Notes under the pieces: generated by a model
Told to the model about the DNA's origin: nothing
Database searches by the model: none
What the model saw: only the letters and a program-made list of their open reading frames with translations
Assembly (NCBI GenBank): GCA_039023545.1
Contig: JBCHKQ010000003.1
Span: 186,001-250,000 of the forward strand
From: Spirochaetia bacterium 38H-sp
Lineage (GTDB): Bacteria > Spirochaetota > Spirochaetia > Winmispirales > Winmispiraceae
Length of the DNA: 64,000 bases
Direction: 5' to 3'
Program-made: the position numbers and the translations under genes
In this document: positions 42,468-50,272 of the stretch, piece by piece
How the letters are laid out: each line of letters opens with the position of its first letter
How positions within the stretch are numbered: position 1 is the stretch's first letter

Positions 42468-42529
42468 TGTTGTCAAATAAGAGAGTTCTCTTTACGAGAA
42501 AATAGATATCAACAGTGAAGGAGATTATC

Positions 42530-43789
42530 ATGAAGAAGGGTTTTTATGCAATACTTATAACGAGTATAATTTTATTAGCTTTTTCTATTGTTGGATGTAA
42601 CATTGGTGTTTCTTCTGTAGCGGATGATATTATAGAAGGGATATCTCGTTCTAGTTCTGGTACAACTTATTATGTTTTGCAGGCATATGATGGTAAGTAT
42701 GCAAAGCTAAACTCCAGCGGTAAGCTTGCGACTACAGAATCTGATATTTCTACGGCTTTGCAGTTTGAGAAGATAGCATCAGGGTCCGGTTATGTATGGA
42801 AGATAAAGGATTCTGACAGTTATCTTTCTGTATCAAGCAAGCGGATAGTAGAAGGAAGCACAGCATCAGTCTATGTGGAATCCGATGCTTCTGATGGATG
42901 GATATACATAAAGAGCGGCTCTTATTATCTAAAAGATATGGGAGACGAAGTTGGAGTAAATTCCAGTGGAGGTCAGACTTATAACTACTATAAGCTTGTT
43001 GAGGTTAGCTCAAGTGGTACTTCTGGGGATTCTTCAGATACTTCTTCTGGTGATACCTCTGATTCTGTATATCCTTATGATGTTCTTGGACTTCAAAATT
43101 GGAAATTAAATTGTTTTACTGGCTCTGTAAGCGATCCTGATTATCAGGATTATTATACTACAAAATCTCCGTATTTGCAGACATTTTCCAGTTCTTATTG
43201 GTTCTGGACAGATGGGACTTGGGTTTATTTTAGACCATATGCAGGTTATCCTACCACTTCTAGCAAAACAGGTAATCCGCGCGTAGAATTGAGAGAAATG
43301 ACTAGTGATGGAAGTGATGAAATTTCATGGGATCTTACAAGTAGCAGTGAAGTACATACGATGGAATGGATTGCTAAGATTACAAGATTGCCAAGTTCTG
43401 GTAAACTGTGTTTTGGTCAGATACATTCTACATATGACAGTTATGATGATATCATCCGCATACAGGTAAGAGGTGATGCGGATCAGACTTCCGGGACTGT
43501 TACAATGTATGTGATGGGGTATGTCGTAGACGATAATGCTGACGATATAGGCAGCTATACACTTGGAGATGAGATTCATCTTAAACTGGTAGCTACAAAC
43601 AAGACAGTTACTTTATATAAGGTTAGCAGTAGCGGTTCTCTTACAAAGCTTAAAAGTTATTCTGGTATTGGATCCACTGGTAATTATTTTAAAGCAGGTA
43701 ATTACCTACAGTCCATGAAAGGTAAATCTTATTCTTCTGATGACTATGGTGTTGTAGGAATAAGATATCTCAAAGTAACTCATGATTGA
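42530..43789 (+). CDS. PL7 alginate lyase lipoprotein
   Basis: A 419-residue lyase. Signal peptide with lipobox IVGC near residue 23; a beta-trefoil/fascin-like domain (about 40-160, YYVLQAYDGKYAKLNSSG); a Ser/Thr/Asp linker; then the PL7 jelly-roll (about 180-419). All three PL7 signatures are present: RVELRE, GQIH and YFKAGNYLQ. A QIH motif is associated in this family with guluronate or mixed-block alginate rather than pure mannuronate. AAGGAG precedes ATG 42530. Confidence 0.92.
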   Translation: MKKGFYAILITSIILLAFSIVGCNIGVSSVADDIIEGISRSSSGTTYYVLQAYDGKYAKLNSSGKLATTESDISTALQFEKIASGSGYVWKIKDSDSYLSVSSKRIVEGSTASVYVESDASDGWIYIKSGSYYLKDMGDEVGVNSSGGQTYNYYKLVEVSSSGTSGDSSDTSSGDTSDSVYPYDVLGLQNWKLNCFTGSVSDPDYQDYYTTKSPYLQTFSSSYWFWTDGTWVYFRPYAGYPTTSSKTGNPRVELREMTSDGSDEISWDLTSSSEVHTMEWIAKITRLPSSGKLCFGQIHSTYDSYDDIIRIQVRGDADQTSGTVTMYVMGYVVDDNADDIGSYTLGDEIHLKLVATNKTVTLYKVSSSGSLTKLKSYSGIGSTGNYFKAGNYLQSMKGKSYSSDDYGVVGIRYLKVTHD

Positions 43790-43804
43790 TTAAAGTAATA
43801 TCTT

Positions 43805-43834
43805 GCACTTCCTAGATTTGAATCTGGGAAGTGC
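43805..43834 (+). terminator. Terminator after the PL7 gene
   Basis: GCACTTCC-TAGATT paired with AATCTG-GGAAGTGC, a 14-pair stem with two-base loop, followed by TTATTA. The next 220 bases to the IclR start are AT-rich; no certain promoter is seen. Confidence 0.8.
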
Positions 43835-44056
43835 TTATTACTGTAATTCTATGGGATTCTACACATTATTTTAATCTTTGAGTGCCTTATATCTCTACTT
43901 ATCTTATTTTTAAGTTATTTTTTATGGACAAAAATCTTTTTGATATGTATTATAAAATTTTAATGATAAAATATGACACTATAAGTCTGTGATAATGAGT
44001 ATGGTACAGGCTGAGTAAGGGGTGTTGCAAAATCAATTTAAGAGGTATTTTGATTT

Positions 44057-44824
44057 ATGAGTGATATAAAAAAAATAAATGCAGTAGATAGGGCTTTTAT
44101 AATATTGGAAAAATTGTCCGTGCTTTCCTATGCTACGCTGGAGGATATTGCAAGAGAAACAAGACTGGCAAAAGCTACAGTATACAGATTTTTGCAGACA
44201 TTGAGACAATTGGGATATGTAAAAAAAGGAGATGGTGATTTATGGTATCTTACTTTAAAGTTGTTTTCTGTAGGCTCAAGGGGCTTGGAGCATGTTGAGC
44301 TCACAAATGTGGCGAGACCGATATGTGAGAAACTATCAAGACTACTTGGAGAAACAGTTCATCTAGGGATACTTGATGGTACAGAAGCTGTTTATGTTCT
44401 TAAAATAGAGTCCAAGTATAGTCTTAGAATGCATTCTAGGGTTGGGAAACATATTCCACTGTATTGTACTGCAATAGGTAAGGTCTTATTGGCTTTTATG
44501 GATGATAAATGCCTTGCAGGTATGTTAAATAAAATAAAAATAAGATCTTTTACTGTAAATACAAAGAAAGATATAGATTCTATAAAACAGGAATTGGACG
44601 ATATAAAGAGCAAAGGATATGCCGAAGATAGGGAAGAGTATGAAGAAGGAATAAGATGTATTTCTTGTCCTATATTTGATTTTGAGGATAAGATTATAGC
44701 TGCTATAAGTGTATCCTGGCCTGTTTTTAGATTTGATGATAAACAAGTAAATTTTTATCTTAGCGAAATTAAAAAAGCAGCTTCCGAAATAAGCAGCATT
44801 ATGGGTTATATGCTGACAGAATAA
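44057..44824 (+). CDS. IclR-family transcriptional regulator (KdgR-like)
   Basis: A 255-residue DNA-binding regulator. The N-terminal winged helix has ATLEDIARETRLAKATVYRFLQTL; the C-terminal effector domain (about 80-250) is of the IclR type, with GETVHLGILDG, RVGKHIPLYCTAIGKVLLAF and CISCPIFDFEDKIIAAISVSWP. IclR proteins next to ketodeoxygluconate genes usually sense KDG and bind TGAAAC-N3-GTTTCA-like palindromes, which occur at three promoters here. AGAGG lies upstream of the ATG. Its 3' end converges on the SDR gene with a four-base gap. Confidence 0.9.
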   Translation: MSDIKKINAVDRAFIILEKLSVLSYATLEDIARETRLAKATVYRFLQTLRQLGYVKKGDGDLWYLTLKLFSVGSRGLEHVELTNVARPICEKLSRLLGETVHLGILDGTEAVYVLKIESKYSLRMHSRVGKHIPLYCTAIGKVLLAFMDDKCLAGMLNKIKIRSFTVNTKKDIDSIKQELDDIKSKGYAEDREEYEEGIRCISCPIFDFEDKIIAAISVSWPVFRFDDKQVNFYLSEIKKAASEISSIMGYMLTE

Positions 44825-44828
44825 CCTT

Positions 44829-45599
44829 TTATCTTGCTAACCATCCTCCGTCTACTGCTAAGGTGTGTCCGTTGACATAGTCGGAAGCCTCGGATGCAAG
44901 AAATACCACTGCACCTGCTAAATCTTCCGGAGTTCCCCATCGTCCTGCAGGTATTCTATCCGATATTTCTCTATTTCTTTTTGAATCTTTTCTGATGGGG
45001 CTTGTAATGTCCGTTATCATGTATCCCGGTGCTATCGCATTTACATTTATGTTGTATTGTGCCCATTCGTTTGCCAATGCCATTGTAAGACCTTTTACAG
45101 CACTTTTGCTTGCTGTATAAGCAGCCACATTGATACCGCCTTGGAAACTAAGCATGCTTGCTATATTTATTATTTTGCCTTTTTTATTTTCTTTTATTAT
45201 ATATCTTGCAAAAGCTTGACTAAGGAAGAATAAGGTTCTCAAATTTATGTTAATTACATCATCCCAGTCTTTTTCTGAGAAATAGAGTGCTTGGCTCCTT
45301 CTTGTTATACCTGCATTATTAATGAGAATATCTATTTGCCCATAGTGGTCAATAGTTTTTGATATTATTTGGGAAACAGGCTCTGTTGAAGATAAATCTG
45401 CCTTTATGTATAAGAATTGCCTGCCTGTTTCTTGCACAAGTTTCCCTGTTATCGGAGCCGAATCAGAGGAGCTTATTCCCACTATGTCTGCTCCGGCTTT
45501 TGCCAGGGCAAGTGCCATGCCTTGTCCCAATCCTCTAGAGCATCCGGTTACTATAGCAACCTTATTGTCGAGTCTAAATTTATCAATAATTTCATTCAT
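44829..45599 (-). CDS. SDR-family reductase, KduD-like
   Basis: A 256-residue short-chain dehydrogenase. Nucleotide-binding TGCSRGLGQGMALALAKAGA, the NNAG motif, catalytic Ser-Tyr-Lys with YTASKSAVKG, and the C-terminal YVNGHTLAVDGGWLAR. It resembles KduD (2-deoxy-D-gluconate/DKII reductase). In alginate breakdown an SDR of this type reduces the unsaturated-uronate product DEH to 2-keto-3-deoxygluconate, the substrate of the kinase encoded just upstream. It follows kdgK on the same strand after a hairpin. Confidence 0.85.
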   Translation of the reverse strand: MNEIIDKFRLDNKVAIVTGCSRGLGQGMALALAKAGADIVGISSSDSAPITGKLVQETGRQFLYIKADLSSTEPVSQIISKTIDHYGQIDILINNAGITRRSQALYFSEKDWDDVININLRTLFFLSQAFARYIIKENKKGKIINIASMLSFQGGINVAAYTASKSAVKGLTMALANEWAQYNINVNAIAPGYMITDITSPIRKDSKRNREISDRIPAGRWGTPEDLAGAVVFLASEASDYVNGHTLAVDGGWLAR

Positions 45600-45636
45600 G
45601 ATTTTGTTGTGTTAATATGATTTATTTTTTTTAAAG

Positions 45637-45696
45637 GAGGGAGTAAAAATTAAAAACTATTTGATGTTCGGAGCATACCATGATTTTTACTCCCTC
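45637..45696 (-). promoter_or_regulatory. Long hairpin between kdgK and the SDR gene
   Basis: The perfect 14-pair stem GAGGGAGTAAAAAT / ATTTTTACTCCCTC with a 32-base loop. On the minus strand only a short T tract follows. It may be a weak intercistronic terminator or mRNA-stabilising structure that sets the ratio of the two gene products. Confidence 0.55.
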
Positions 45697-45716
45697 TTGT
45701 ATTAATATATTATGTT

Positions 45717-46754
45717 TTAGCGTTGAACTCTTCCTGAACCATCTCCTTTCATTAGAGTATCTATTTCTGAGAGTTTTGTAAGATTAAAATCTCCGTATAT
45801 TGAATGCTTGAGTGCAGATGCTGCTGTTGCAAAGTTGATGATTTTTTCTGTATCATCTCCAAAGTTATTGAGAGCATATATCAATCCTGCAGAGAAGCTG
45901 TCTCCTCCTCCTACTCTGTCAACTATGTTGGTGATCTCGTATTTTCTTGAGATTGTCATTCCTTTTGAGCTGATCAGTACTGATGACCAGCTGTTATAGT
46001 CCGCAGAATGGCTTTCTCTAAGTGTTATGGCAAGATATTTTATGTTGGGATAGGTGGACAGTACTTTTTGTCCGAGTGTTTTGTATGCATCATAATTGAG
46101 GCTGCCACTTGTCACATCTATTCCTTCTACTTCTATTCCTAGACATTTCTGTATGTCTTCTTCGTTGGCAATTATTATATCCGCATGGCTTGCGAGTTTG
46201 CTCATAACCTCAGTAGGCTTTTTACCATAATTCCATAGTTTTTTACGGTAGTTTAGGTCTATGGATACACTGCAGTTGTGTTTTTTTGCTTCCTGAACTG
46301 CAGTCAGTGATGTGTCTGCAGTGGATTGTGACAGGGCTGGTGTGATGCCTGTGATATGAAACCATTTTGCATCGCTAAATATTTTTTCCCAGTCAAAGTC
46401 ATCTGGTTTTACTTGTGATATACATGTATTGTCCCTATCGTATACAACGTTACTGGGGCGCTGGTTTGCACCTCTTTCAAGGAAGTATATCCCCATTCTG
46501 CCTTTTTCTCTTTTTATGTATGATGTGTCTACTCCATATTTCATAAGTTCTCTTATGGCAGCATCTCCTATGCTGTTGTCAGGTAAGGCAGATACAAAGC
46601 TTGCTTTTTCTCCCAGAATTGAGAGTGAAACAGCCACATTAGCTTCTCCTCCGCCAAATGTGGCTTCCAGCATAGGGGATTGAAAGAGTCTCTGGTGTTC
46701 TGGAGATTTTAGTCTCAGCATTATCTCGCCAAATGTTATGATTTTATTTCCCAT
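45717..46754 (-). CDS. kdgK: 2-keto-3-deoxygluconate kinase (PfkB family)
   Basis: A 345-residue sugar kinase that phosphorylates KDG to KDPG for Entner-Doudoroff cleavage. It opens with ITFGEIMLRL, has the substrate-loop TFGGGEANVAVSLS typical of KdgK, and the PfkB signature DRVGGGDSFSAGLIYAL. GGAGT precedes the ATG. Its promoter carries a KdgR-like palindrome. A KDPG aldolase is not in the window. Confidence 0.92.
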   Translation of the reverse strand: MGNKIITFGEIMLRLKSPEHQRLFQSPMLEATFGGGEANVAVSLSILGEKASFVSALPDNSIGDAAIRELMKYGVDTSYIKREKGRMGIYFLERGANQRPSNVVYDRDNTCISQVKPDDFDWEKIFSDAKWFHITGITPALSQSTADTSLTAVQEAKKHNCSVSIDLNYRKKLWNYGKKPTEVMSKLASHADIIIANEEDIQKCLGIEVEGIDVTSGSLNYDAYKTLGQKVLSTYPNIKYLAITLRESHSADYNSWSSVLISSKGMTISRKYEITNIVDRVGGGDSFSAGLIYALNNFGDDTEKIINFATAASALKHSIYGDFNLTKLSEIDTLMKGDGSGRVQR

Positions 46755-46783
46755 GTTTTTACTCCTTCTAGTGATGTTAACTT

Positions 46784-46833
46784 ATTATTACTCTCTACTG
46801 ATAAAATGTCAATTGTTTTGAAACAACGTTTCA
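46784..46833 (-). promoter_or_regulatory. kdgK promoter with KdgR-like operator
   Basis: On the minus strand the palindrome TGAAAC-GTT-GTTTCA (46833-46819) stands six bases before TTGACA (46812-46807), which is followed after 16-17 bases by TAATAAT. Here the operator lies upstream of the -35 rather than over the -10. The remaining 219 bases to the nitroreductase gene hold only open frames without ribosome sites. Confidence 0.72.
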
Positions 46834-47052
46834 TTTTTTTGAGGGTATTCCAAAATCTTTGTCTTGCAAAGGGATGTCAAAAGTATATTAGGATGTATGG
46901 TTATTGGGGTATATGGGGTATTTTTTGAGCATGAATTTTCTAGACAGGCTGATTTTTTACCACATAGAATTATGCTTTGTATAATTAGTGATAAAAATTT
47001 ACTTGGGAACAGGTTTGATAAAGAGATGGATGAGTATAAAAAATTGGTTTTT

Positions 47053-47562
47053 TCACCAGTGGTCAAAGGAGCTTATCCTCTCAAGAGGGTATCTGTCGGG
47101 TCTTATAGGTGTTTCTGCAGGGTGACCTACAAGAAGAAGTGCTACAACTCTCATGGAATAAGGTACGGTTAGATAGTATTTTATTTGTTCTTCATCAAAG
47201 CTTGTGACTATGCATGTGCCCAGGCCTTCGTGTACGGCTTGGAGCATCATTTGTGTCATTGCTATGCTTATGTCTATGGGGTATGATAACTGTCCGTTGG
47301 GCATTTTGTACTCTATGTTGGTTGTGCATCCTGCTATGATGAGTGGTGCCGCGCCTACGTATTCTTGATTATAGGCTGCTTCCTGTATTTTTTTTCTCAT
47401 AGTGTCTTTTTGTATTGCTATGAATCTCCATGCCTGCCTGTTTTTGGCTGATGGTGCCAATCGTCCTGCTTCTAATATTCTTAGTACTGTGTCTTTTTCT
47501 ATGGGTTCTGGTAAGAACTTCCTTATGCTGACTCTGTTTTTTATTTCTTCCATTAGATGCAT
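47053..47562 (-). CDS. Nitroreductase-family protein
   Basis: A 169-residue FMN-dependent oxidoreductase of the nitroreductase fold. RVSIRKFLPEPI with RLAPSAKNRQAWRFI is the family's FMN-phosphate and ring-binding start, and the C-terminal VALLLVGHPAE matches. It probably acts as a homodimer with NAD(P)H; the natural substrate is unknown. GGGAGGGG precedes the ATG. It seems to stand alone. Confidence 0.88.
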   Translation of the reverse strand: MHLMEEIKNRVSIRKFLPEPIEKDTVLRILEAGRLAPSAKNRQAWRFIAIQKDTMRKKIQEAAYNQEYVGAAPLIIAGCTTNIEYKMPNGQLSYPIDISIAMTQMMLQAVHEGLGTCIVTSFDEEQIKYYLTVPYSMRVVALLLVGHPAETPIRPDRYPLERISSFDHW

Positions 47563-47652
47563 AGGCCCCTCCCTTGTACTTTTTTGTTGTATTATATCTG
47601 TTTTTTGTATGTTGTTAAAGGTGGTAGTTTTCCCTCTGTGTTTTTCTTTTAT

Positions 47653-47715
47653 GTGCCATAGGCATGATTGCCCGTATGGTTTACTTTTGTTTTTGCTGCG
47701 GGCAATCCGTTCGGT
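47653..47715 (-). repeat. ACCGAACG hairpin repeat, long form
   Basis: TGCC-ATA-GGCA, stem ATTGCCCG / CGGGCAAT around a long loop, then CGTTCGGT (47708-47715). Confidence 0.8.
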
Positions 47716-47805
47716 ATTATGGTTTTTTAATGGGGTTTTGAATTTGCATCCTGTTTTTTTGTGTCTTATACTTTAGATAAGTAAGATTATTTTAAGGAGC
47801 TGCTT

Positions 47806-48012
47806 ATGAGGTTTGGCGAGTTTCTTGTGAGCAGGGGGTATGTCACTGATGAGCAGGTAGAGACTGCACTTATGATTCAGCAGGAGAGGGAAGAGAATGA
47901 GCATGTGAGGGTAAAGGTGGGGGAGGTCCTTGTTGCTATTTATGCGATAAGTCATGATAAGTTGAGAAAGGCTTTAAAGGAGTTTGAGGATGCCGGGCTT
48001 ATGGTCCGGTAG
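47806..48012 (+). CDS. Small protein resembling the N-terminal domain of GspE/PilB
   Basis: A 68-residue soluble protein. FGEFLVSRGYVTDEQVETAL is very like the start of the T2SSE N-terminal (MshEN-type) domains of GspE and PilB ATPases, which in some proteins bind cyclic di-GMP. Only this unit is present; there is no ATPase domain. AAGGAG precedes the ATG and a strong terminator follows, so it is a complete monocistronic gene. Its partner is unknown. Confidence 0.72.
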   Translation: MRFGEFLVSRGYVTDEQVETALMIQQEREENEHVRVKVGEVLVAIYAISHDKLRKALKEFEDAGLMVR

Positions 48013-48026
48013 GTGATTTCTTATGG

Positions 48027-48049
48027 CGCCCCTTATGGGGCGTTTTTTT
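48027..48049 (+). terminator. Terminator after the small GspE-N-like gene
   Basis: CGCCCC-TTAT-GGGGCG followed by seven T. Confidence 0.92.
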
Positions 48050-48060
48050 GTGTTTGTTTT

Positions 48061-48133
48061 GTTATCGATAACAAAATTTTCTTGACATATTGGATATTTG
48101 GGGTGAAAATATACTGTCAATGATATCGATAAC
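48061..48133 (+). promoter_or_regulatory. Laminarinase promoter flanked by two ATCGAT-centred operators
   Basis: GTTATCGATAAC (48061-48072, a perfect palindrome) and GATATCGATAAC (48122-48133) stand 61 bases apart, centre to centre. Between them are TTGACA (48082-48087) and a -10 candidate (GAAAAT 48105-48110 or TATACT 48110-48115; the second would need a 22-base spacer). The operators look like LacI-family sites and the spacing allows looping. The regulator is not identified. Confidence 0.65.
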
Positions 48134-48148
48134 AATTTTGGAGGATTT

Positions 48149-50173
48149 ATGAAGGGTCTTAGAAATGCTTTGTTTGCAGGCAGGTTGCTTGTGCTTGCTG
48201 TTTTGCTGGCTGTAGGGTGTCAGAATCCTGCAAGTAGTTCTGACAGTTCGGAGGCGACTCCTACTCCGACTCCCACACCGACTAGCACTGTCATAAGTGG
48301 CAACGGTGATTTTTCTGAGCCGCTTTCTACTGCCGAGCCTGATGCAGATGGCAATCTTGATACTGGTGGCAGTTGGGCATTGTATGTTAATAGTGGTGGA
48401 GCGGCTACCGCAGATGTTACAAGCAATCAGCTTGCGGTTACAGTTACCAATGCTGGTACAGCTCAGTGGTCTGTGCAACTGTTGCAGGCTCCCATAACTG
48501 TAGAGGAAAATGGTATTTATCATGTGTCGTTTGATGCTGCTGCTTCTGCGGATGGAATGCAGGTAATACTTAAGGTTGGTGGTACAGCGGGTGTAAGCTG
48601 GCAGGCTTATCATCAGGAGACTTTTACGCTCTCTACTACGATGACTACCTATACTGCTGATTTTACCATGACTGGTTCTACTGATAATCAGGCTCGTTTT
48701 GAGTTCTGGTTTCAAAATACTGGAAGCTATACTCTGGATAATGTTTCTCTTACCAGAACAGGCACGTATTCAAGTAACGAGGGAACTCTCACAGAAACCG
48801 ATGAAGATGCGGTCGAAAACTGGCAGCTTGTTTGGAGTGATGAGTTTGACGGGACAAGTCTGGATACCACATATTGGTCATACGAGATTGGAAACGGGCA
48901 GGCTCAGGGCATACCTGGCTGGGGTAATAATGAGCTTGAGTATTATCAGCAGAACAATGTTTCTGTTTCCGGTGGTTATCTTACCATAGAGGCCAGAAAC
49001 GAGACTGTTACTGATTCTTATGGTTCTTACAATTATACATCCGGTAAAATTGTAACCAAGGATAAGTTTGATTTTACTTATGGTCGTGTTGAGATACGTG
49101 CAAAGCTGCCCAAAGGACAGGGAATATGGCCCGCTCTTTGGATGCTTGGTGCGGATATAGATACCAATGCATGGCCCAATTGTGGTGAAATAGATATAAT
49201 GGAGCTAATAGGTAGTCAGCCAGAGGTTATTCATGGTACTATTCATGGCCCTATAAGTGGCGGCTCTGGAGTAGGTTCTGGTTATACCCTTACTTCCGGC
49301 GATTTCTCAGATGATTTCCATGTATTTGCCATGGAGTGGGATGATGATGAAGTGGAGTTCTATGTGGATGATATACTCTTCCATGTTGTCAACAAAAACG
49401 AAATACTGTCAGATTGGGTATTTGACCATGCTTTCTATTTTATTTTTAATGTTGCTGTTGGCGGCTCATGGCCAGGTGATCCTGATGCAACAACTGTTTT
49501 TCCACAGCAGATGCAGGTTGACTACATAAGAGTATATGAGGATATAAATCCCGATACTATAAGTGGTCAGGAGGTATGGGACTGTGATTACGAAAAAACG
49601 TGGACACCTCCCGCAGAGCCTGCTCCTACTGTAACCCAAGTTACTGCAACAGACGATACAGAATACTACCTGCTAAACCCGGATTCCAACCTGACAGATG
49701 CAACAATAGGTTGGAACAACACTTCCTACGACGGAGACATCACACCGGACGTGTGGGGAAGCGGTTCTAGCTACGATCCTAATGCAACATACTCAGGAGA
49801 AGACTGCTTTGATATAACAGGTGGTTACGGCTGGGGAGGACTCTTTAGCGTGCTTGCCTTTATGGGCGACCTCTACGGTGGAACCAATCCTGCCGATTTT
49901 CCTGTAGATGTAAGCACCTACACAAATATAGTAGTAAGAATTGCGCTCAAATCCACACCGAATGATATAAGAATCAAGCTTGCCGGCTCAGAGAAAGAAA
50001 TCAGCGTTGCATCCTACTTTGATCTCAATGACACTACCAACTGGCAGGAAGCAACGATACCGTTAAGTGTGTTTGGCACACAAGCAGAACTTGCAGGAAC
50101 GACACAAGTTGCAGTATTTATGCCGGGAGGGAACGGTTATTACCTATCCAAGCTTGGATTTATATATCAATAA
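48149..50173 (+). CDS. GH16 endo-beta-1,3-glucanase (laminarinase) lipoprotein
   Basis: A 674-residue surface enzyme. Signal peptide with lipobox AVGC near residue 25; a CBM4/9-like domain at about 48-210 (NGDFSEPLST...YTLDNVSLTRTG); the GH16 catalytic domain at about 225-480 with the nucleophile/acid motif GEIDIMELIG and WSDEFDG at its start; then a further beta-rich module (about 500-674) that looks carbohydrate-binding. Laminarin or mixed-linkage glucan is the expected substrate. GGAGG precedes the ATG. The last third has different codon use (more A and C in the third position). Confidence 0.93.
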   Translation: MKGLRNALFAGRLLVLAVLLAVGCQNPASSSDSSEATPTPTPTPTSTVISGNGDFSEPLSTAEPDADGNLDTGGSWALYVNSGGAATADVTSNQLAVTVTNAGTAQWSVQLLQAPITVEENGIYHVSFDAAASADGMQVILKVGGTAGVSWQAYHQETFTLSTTMTTYTADFTMTGSTDNQARFEFWFQNTGSYTLDNVSLTRTGTYSSNEGTLTETDEDAVENWQLVWSDEFDGTSLDTTYWSYEIGNGQAQGIPGWGNNELEYYQQNNVSVSGGYLTIEARNETVTDSYGSYNYTSGKIVTKDKFDFTYGRVEIRAKLPKGQGIWPALWMLGADIDTNAWPNCGEIDIMELIGSQPEVIHGTIHGPISGGSGVGSGYTLTSGDFSDDFHVFAMEWDDDEVEFYVDDILFHVVNKNEILSDWVFDHAFYFIFNVAVGGSWPGDPDATTVFPQQMQVDYIRVYEDINPDTISGQEVWDCDYEKTWTPPAEPAPTVTQVTATDDTEYYLLNPDSNLTDATIGWNNTSYDGDITPDVWGSGSSYDPNATYSGEDCFDITGGYGWGGLFSVLAFMGDLYGGTNPADFPVDVSTYTNIVVRIALKSTPNDIRIKLAGSEKEISVASYFDLNDTTNWQEATIPLSVFGTQAELAGTTQVAVFMPGGNGYYLSKLGFIYQ

Positions 50174-50187
50174 TAAAAATATCCTAT

Positions 50188-50217
50188 ACCGAACGGCTGC
50201 CGCAGTTGCGGCAGCCT
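50188..50217 (+). terminator. Short-form ACCGAACG element acting as terminator
   Basis: ACCGAACG (50188-50195), GGCTGCCGCAG-TT-GCGGCAGCC stem overlapping the octamer's end, then TTTTG. It lies between the two GH16 genes. Confidence 0.82.
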
Positions 50218-50272
50218 TTTGTTTGCATATTATAATTTATATTATTATAATCATCTGATAAGAGGAGGCATT

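Noticed and set aside
43318..43329. TGAAATTTCA inside the PL7 gene as a KdgR-like operator
   Set aside because: It lacks the three-base spacer and lies within coding sequence.
46809..47172. Open frames on both strands between kdgK and the nitroreductase gene
   Set aside because: They overlap each other and the kdgK operator or the nitroreductase gene, and have no ribosome sites.
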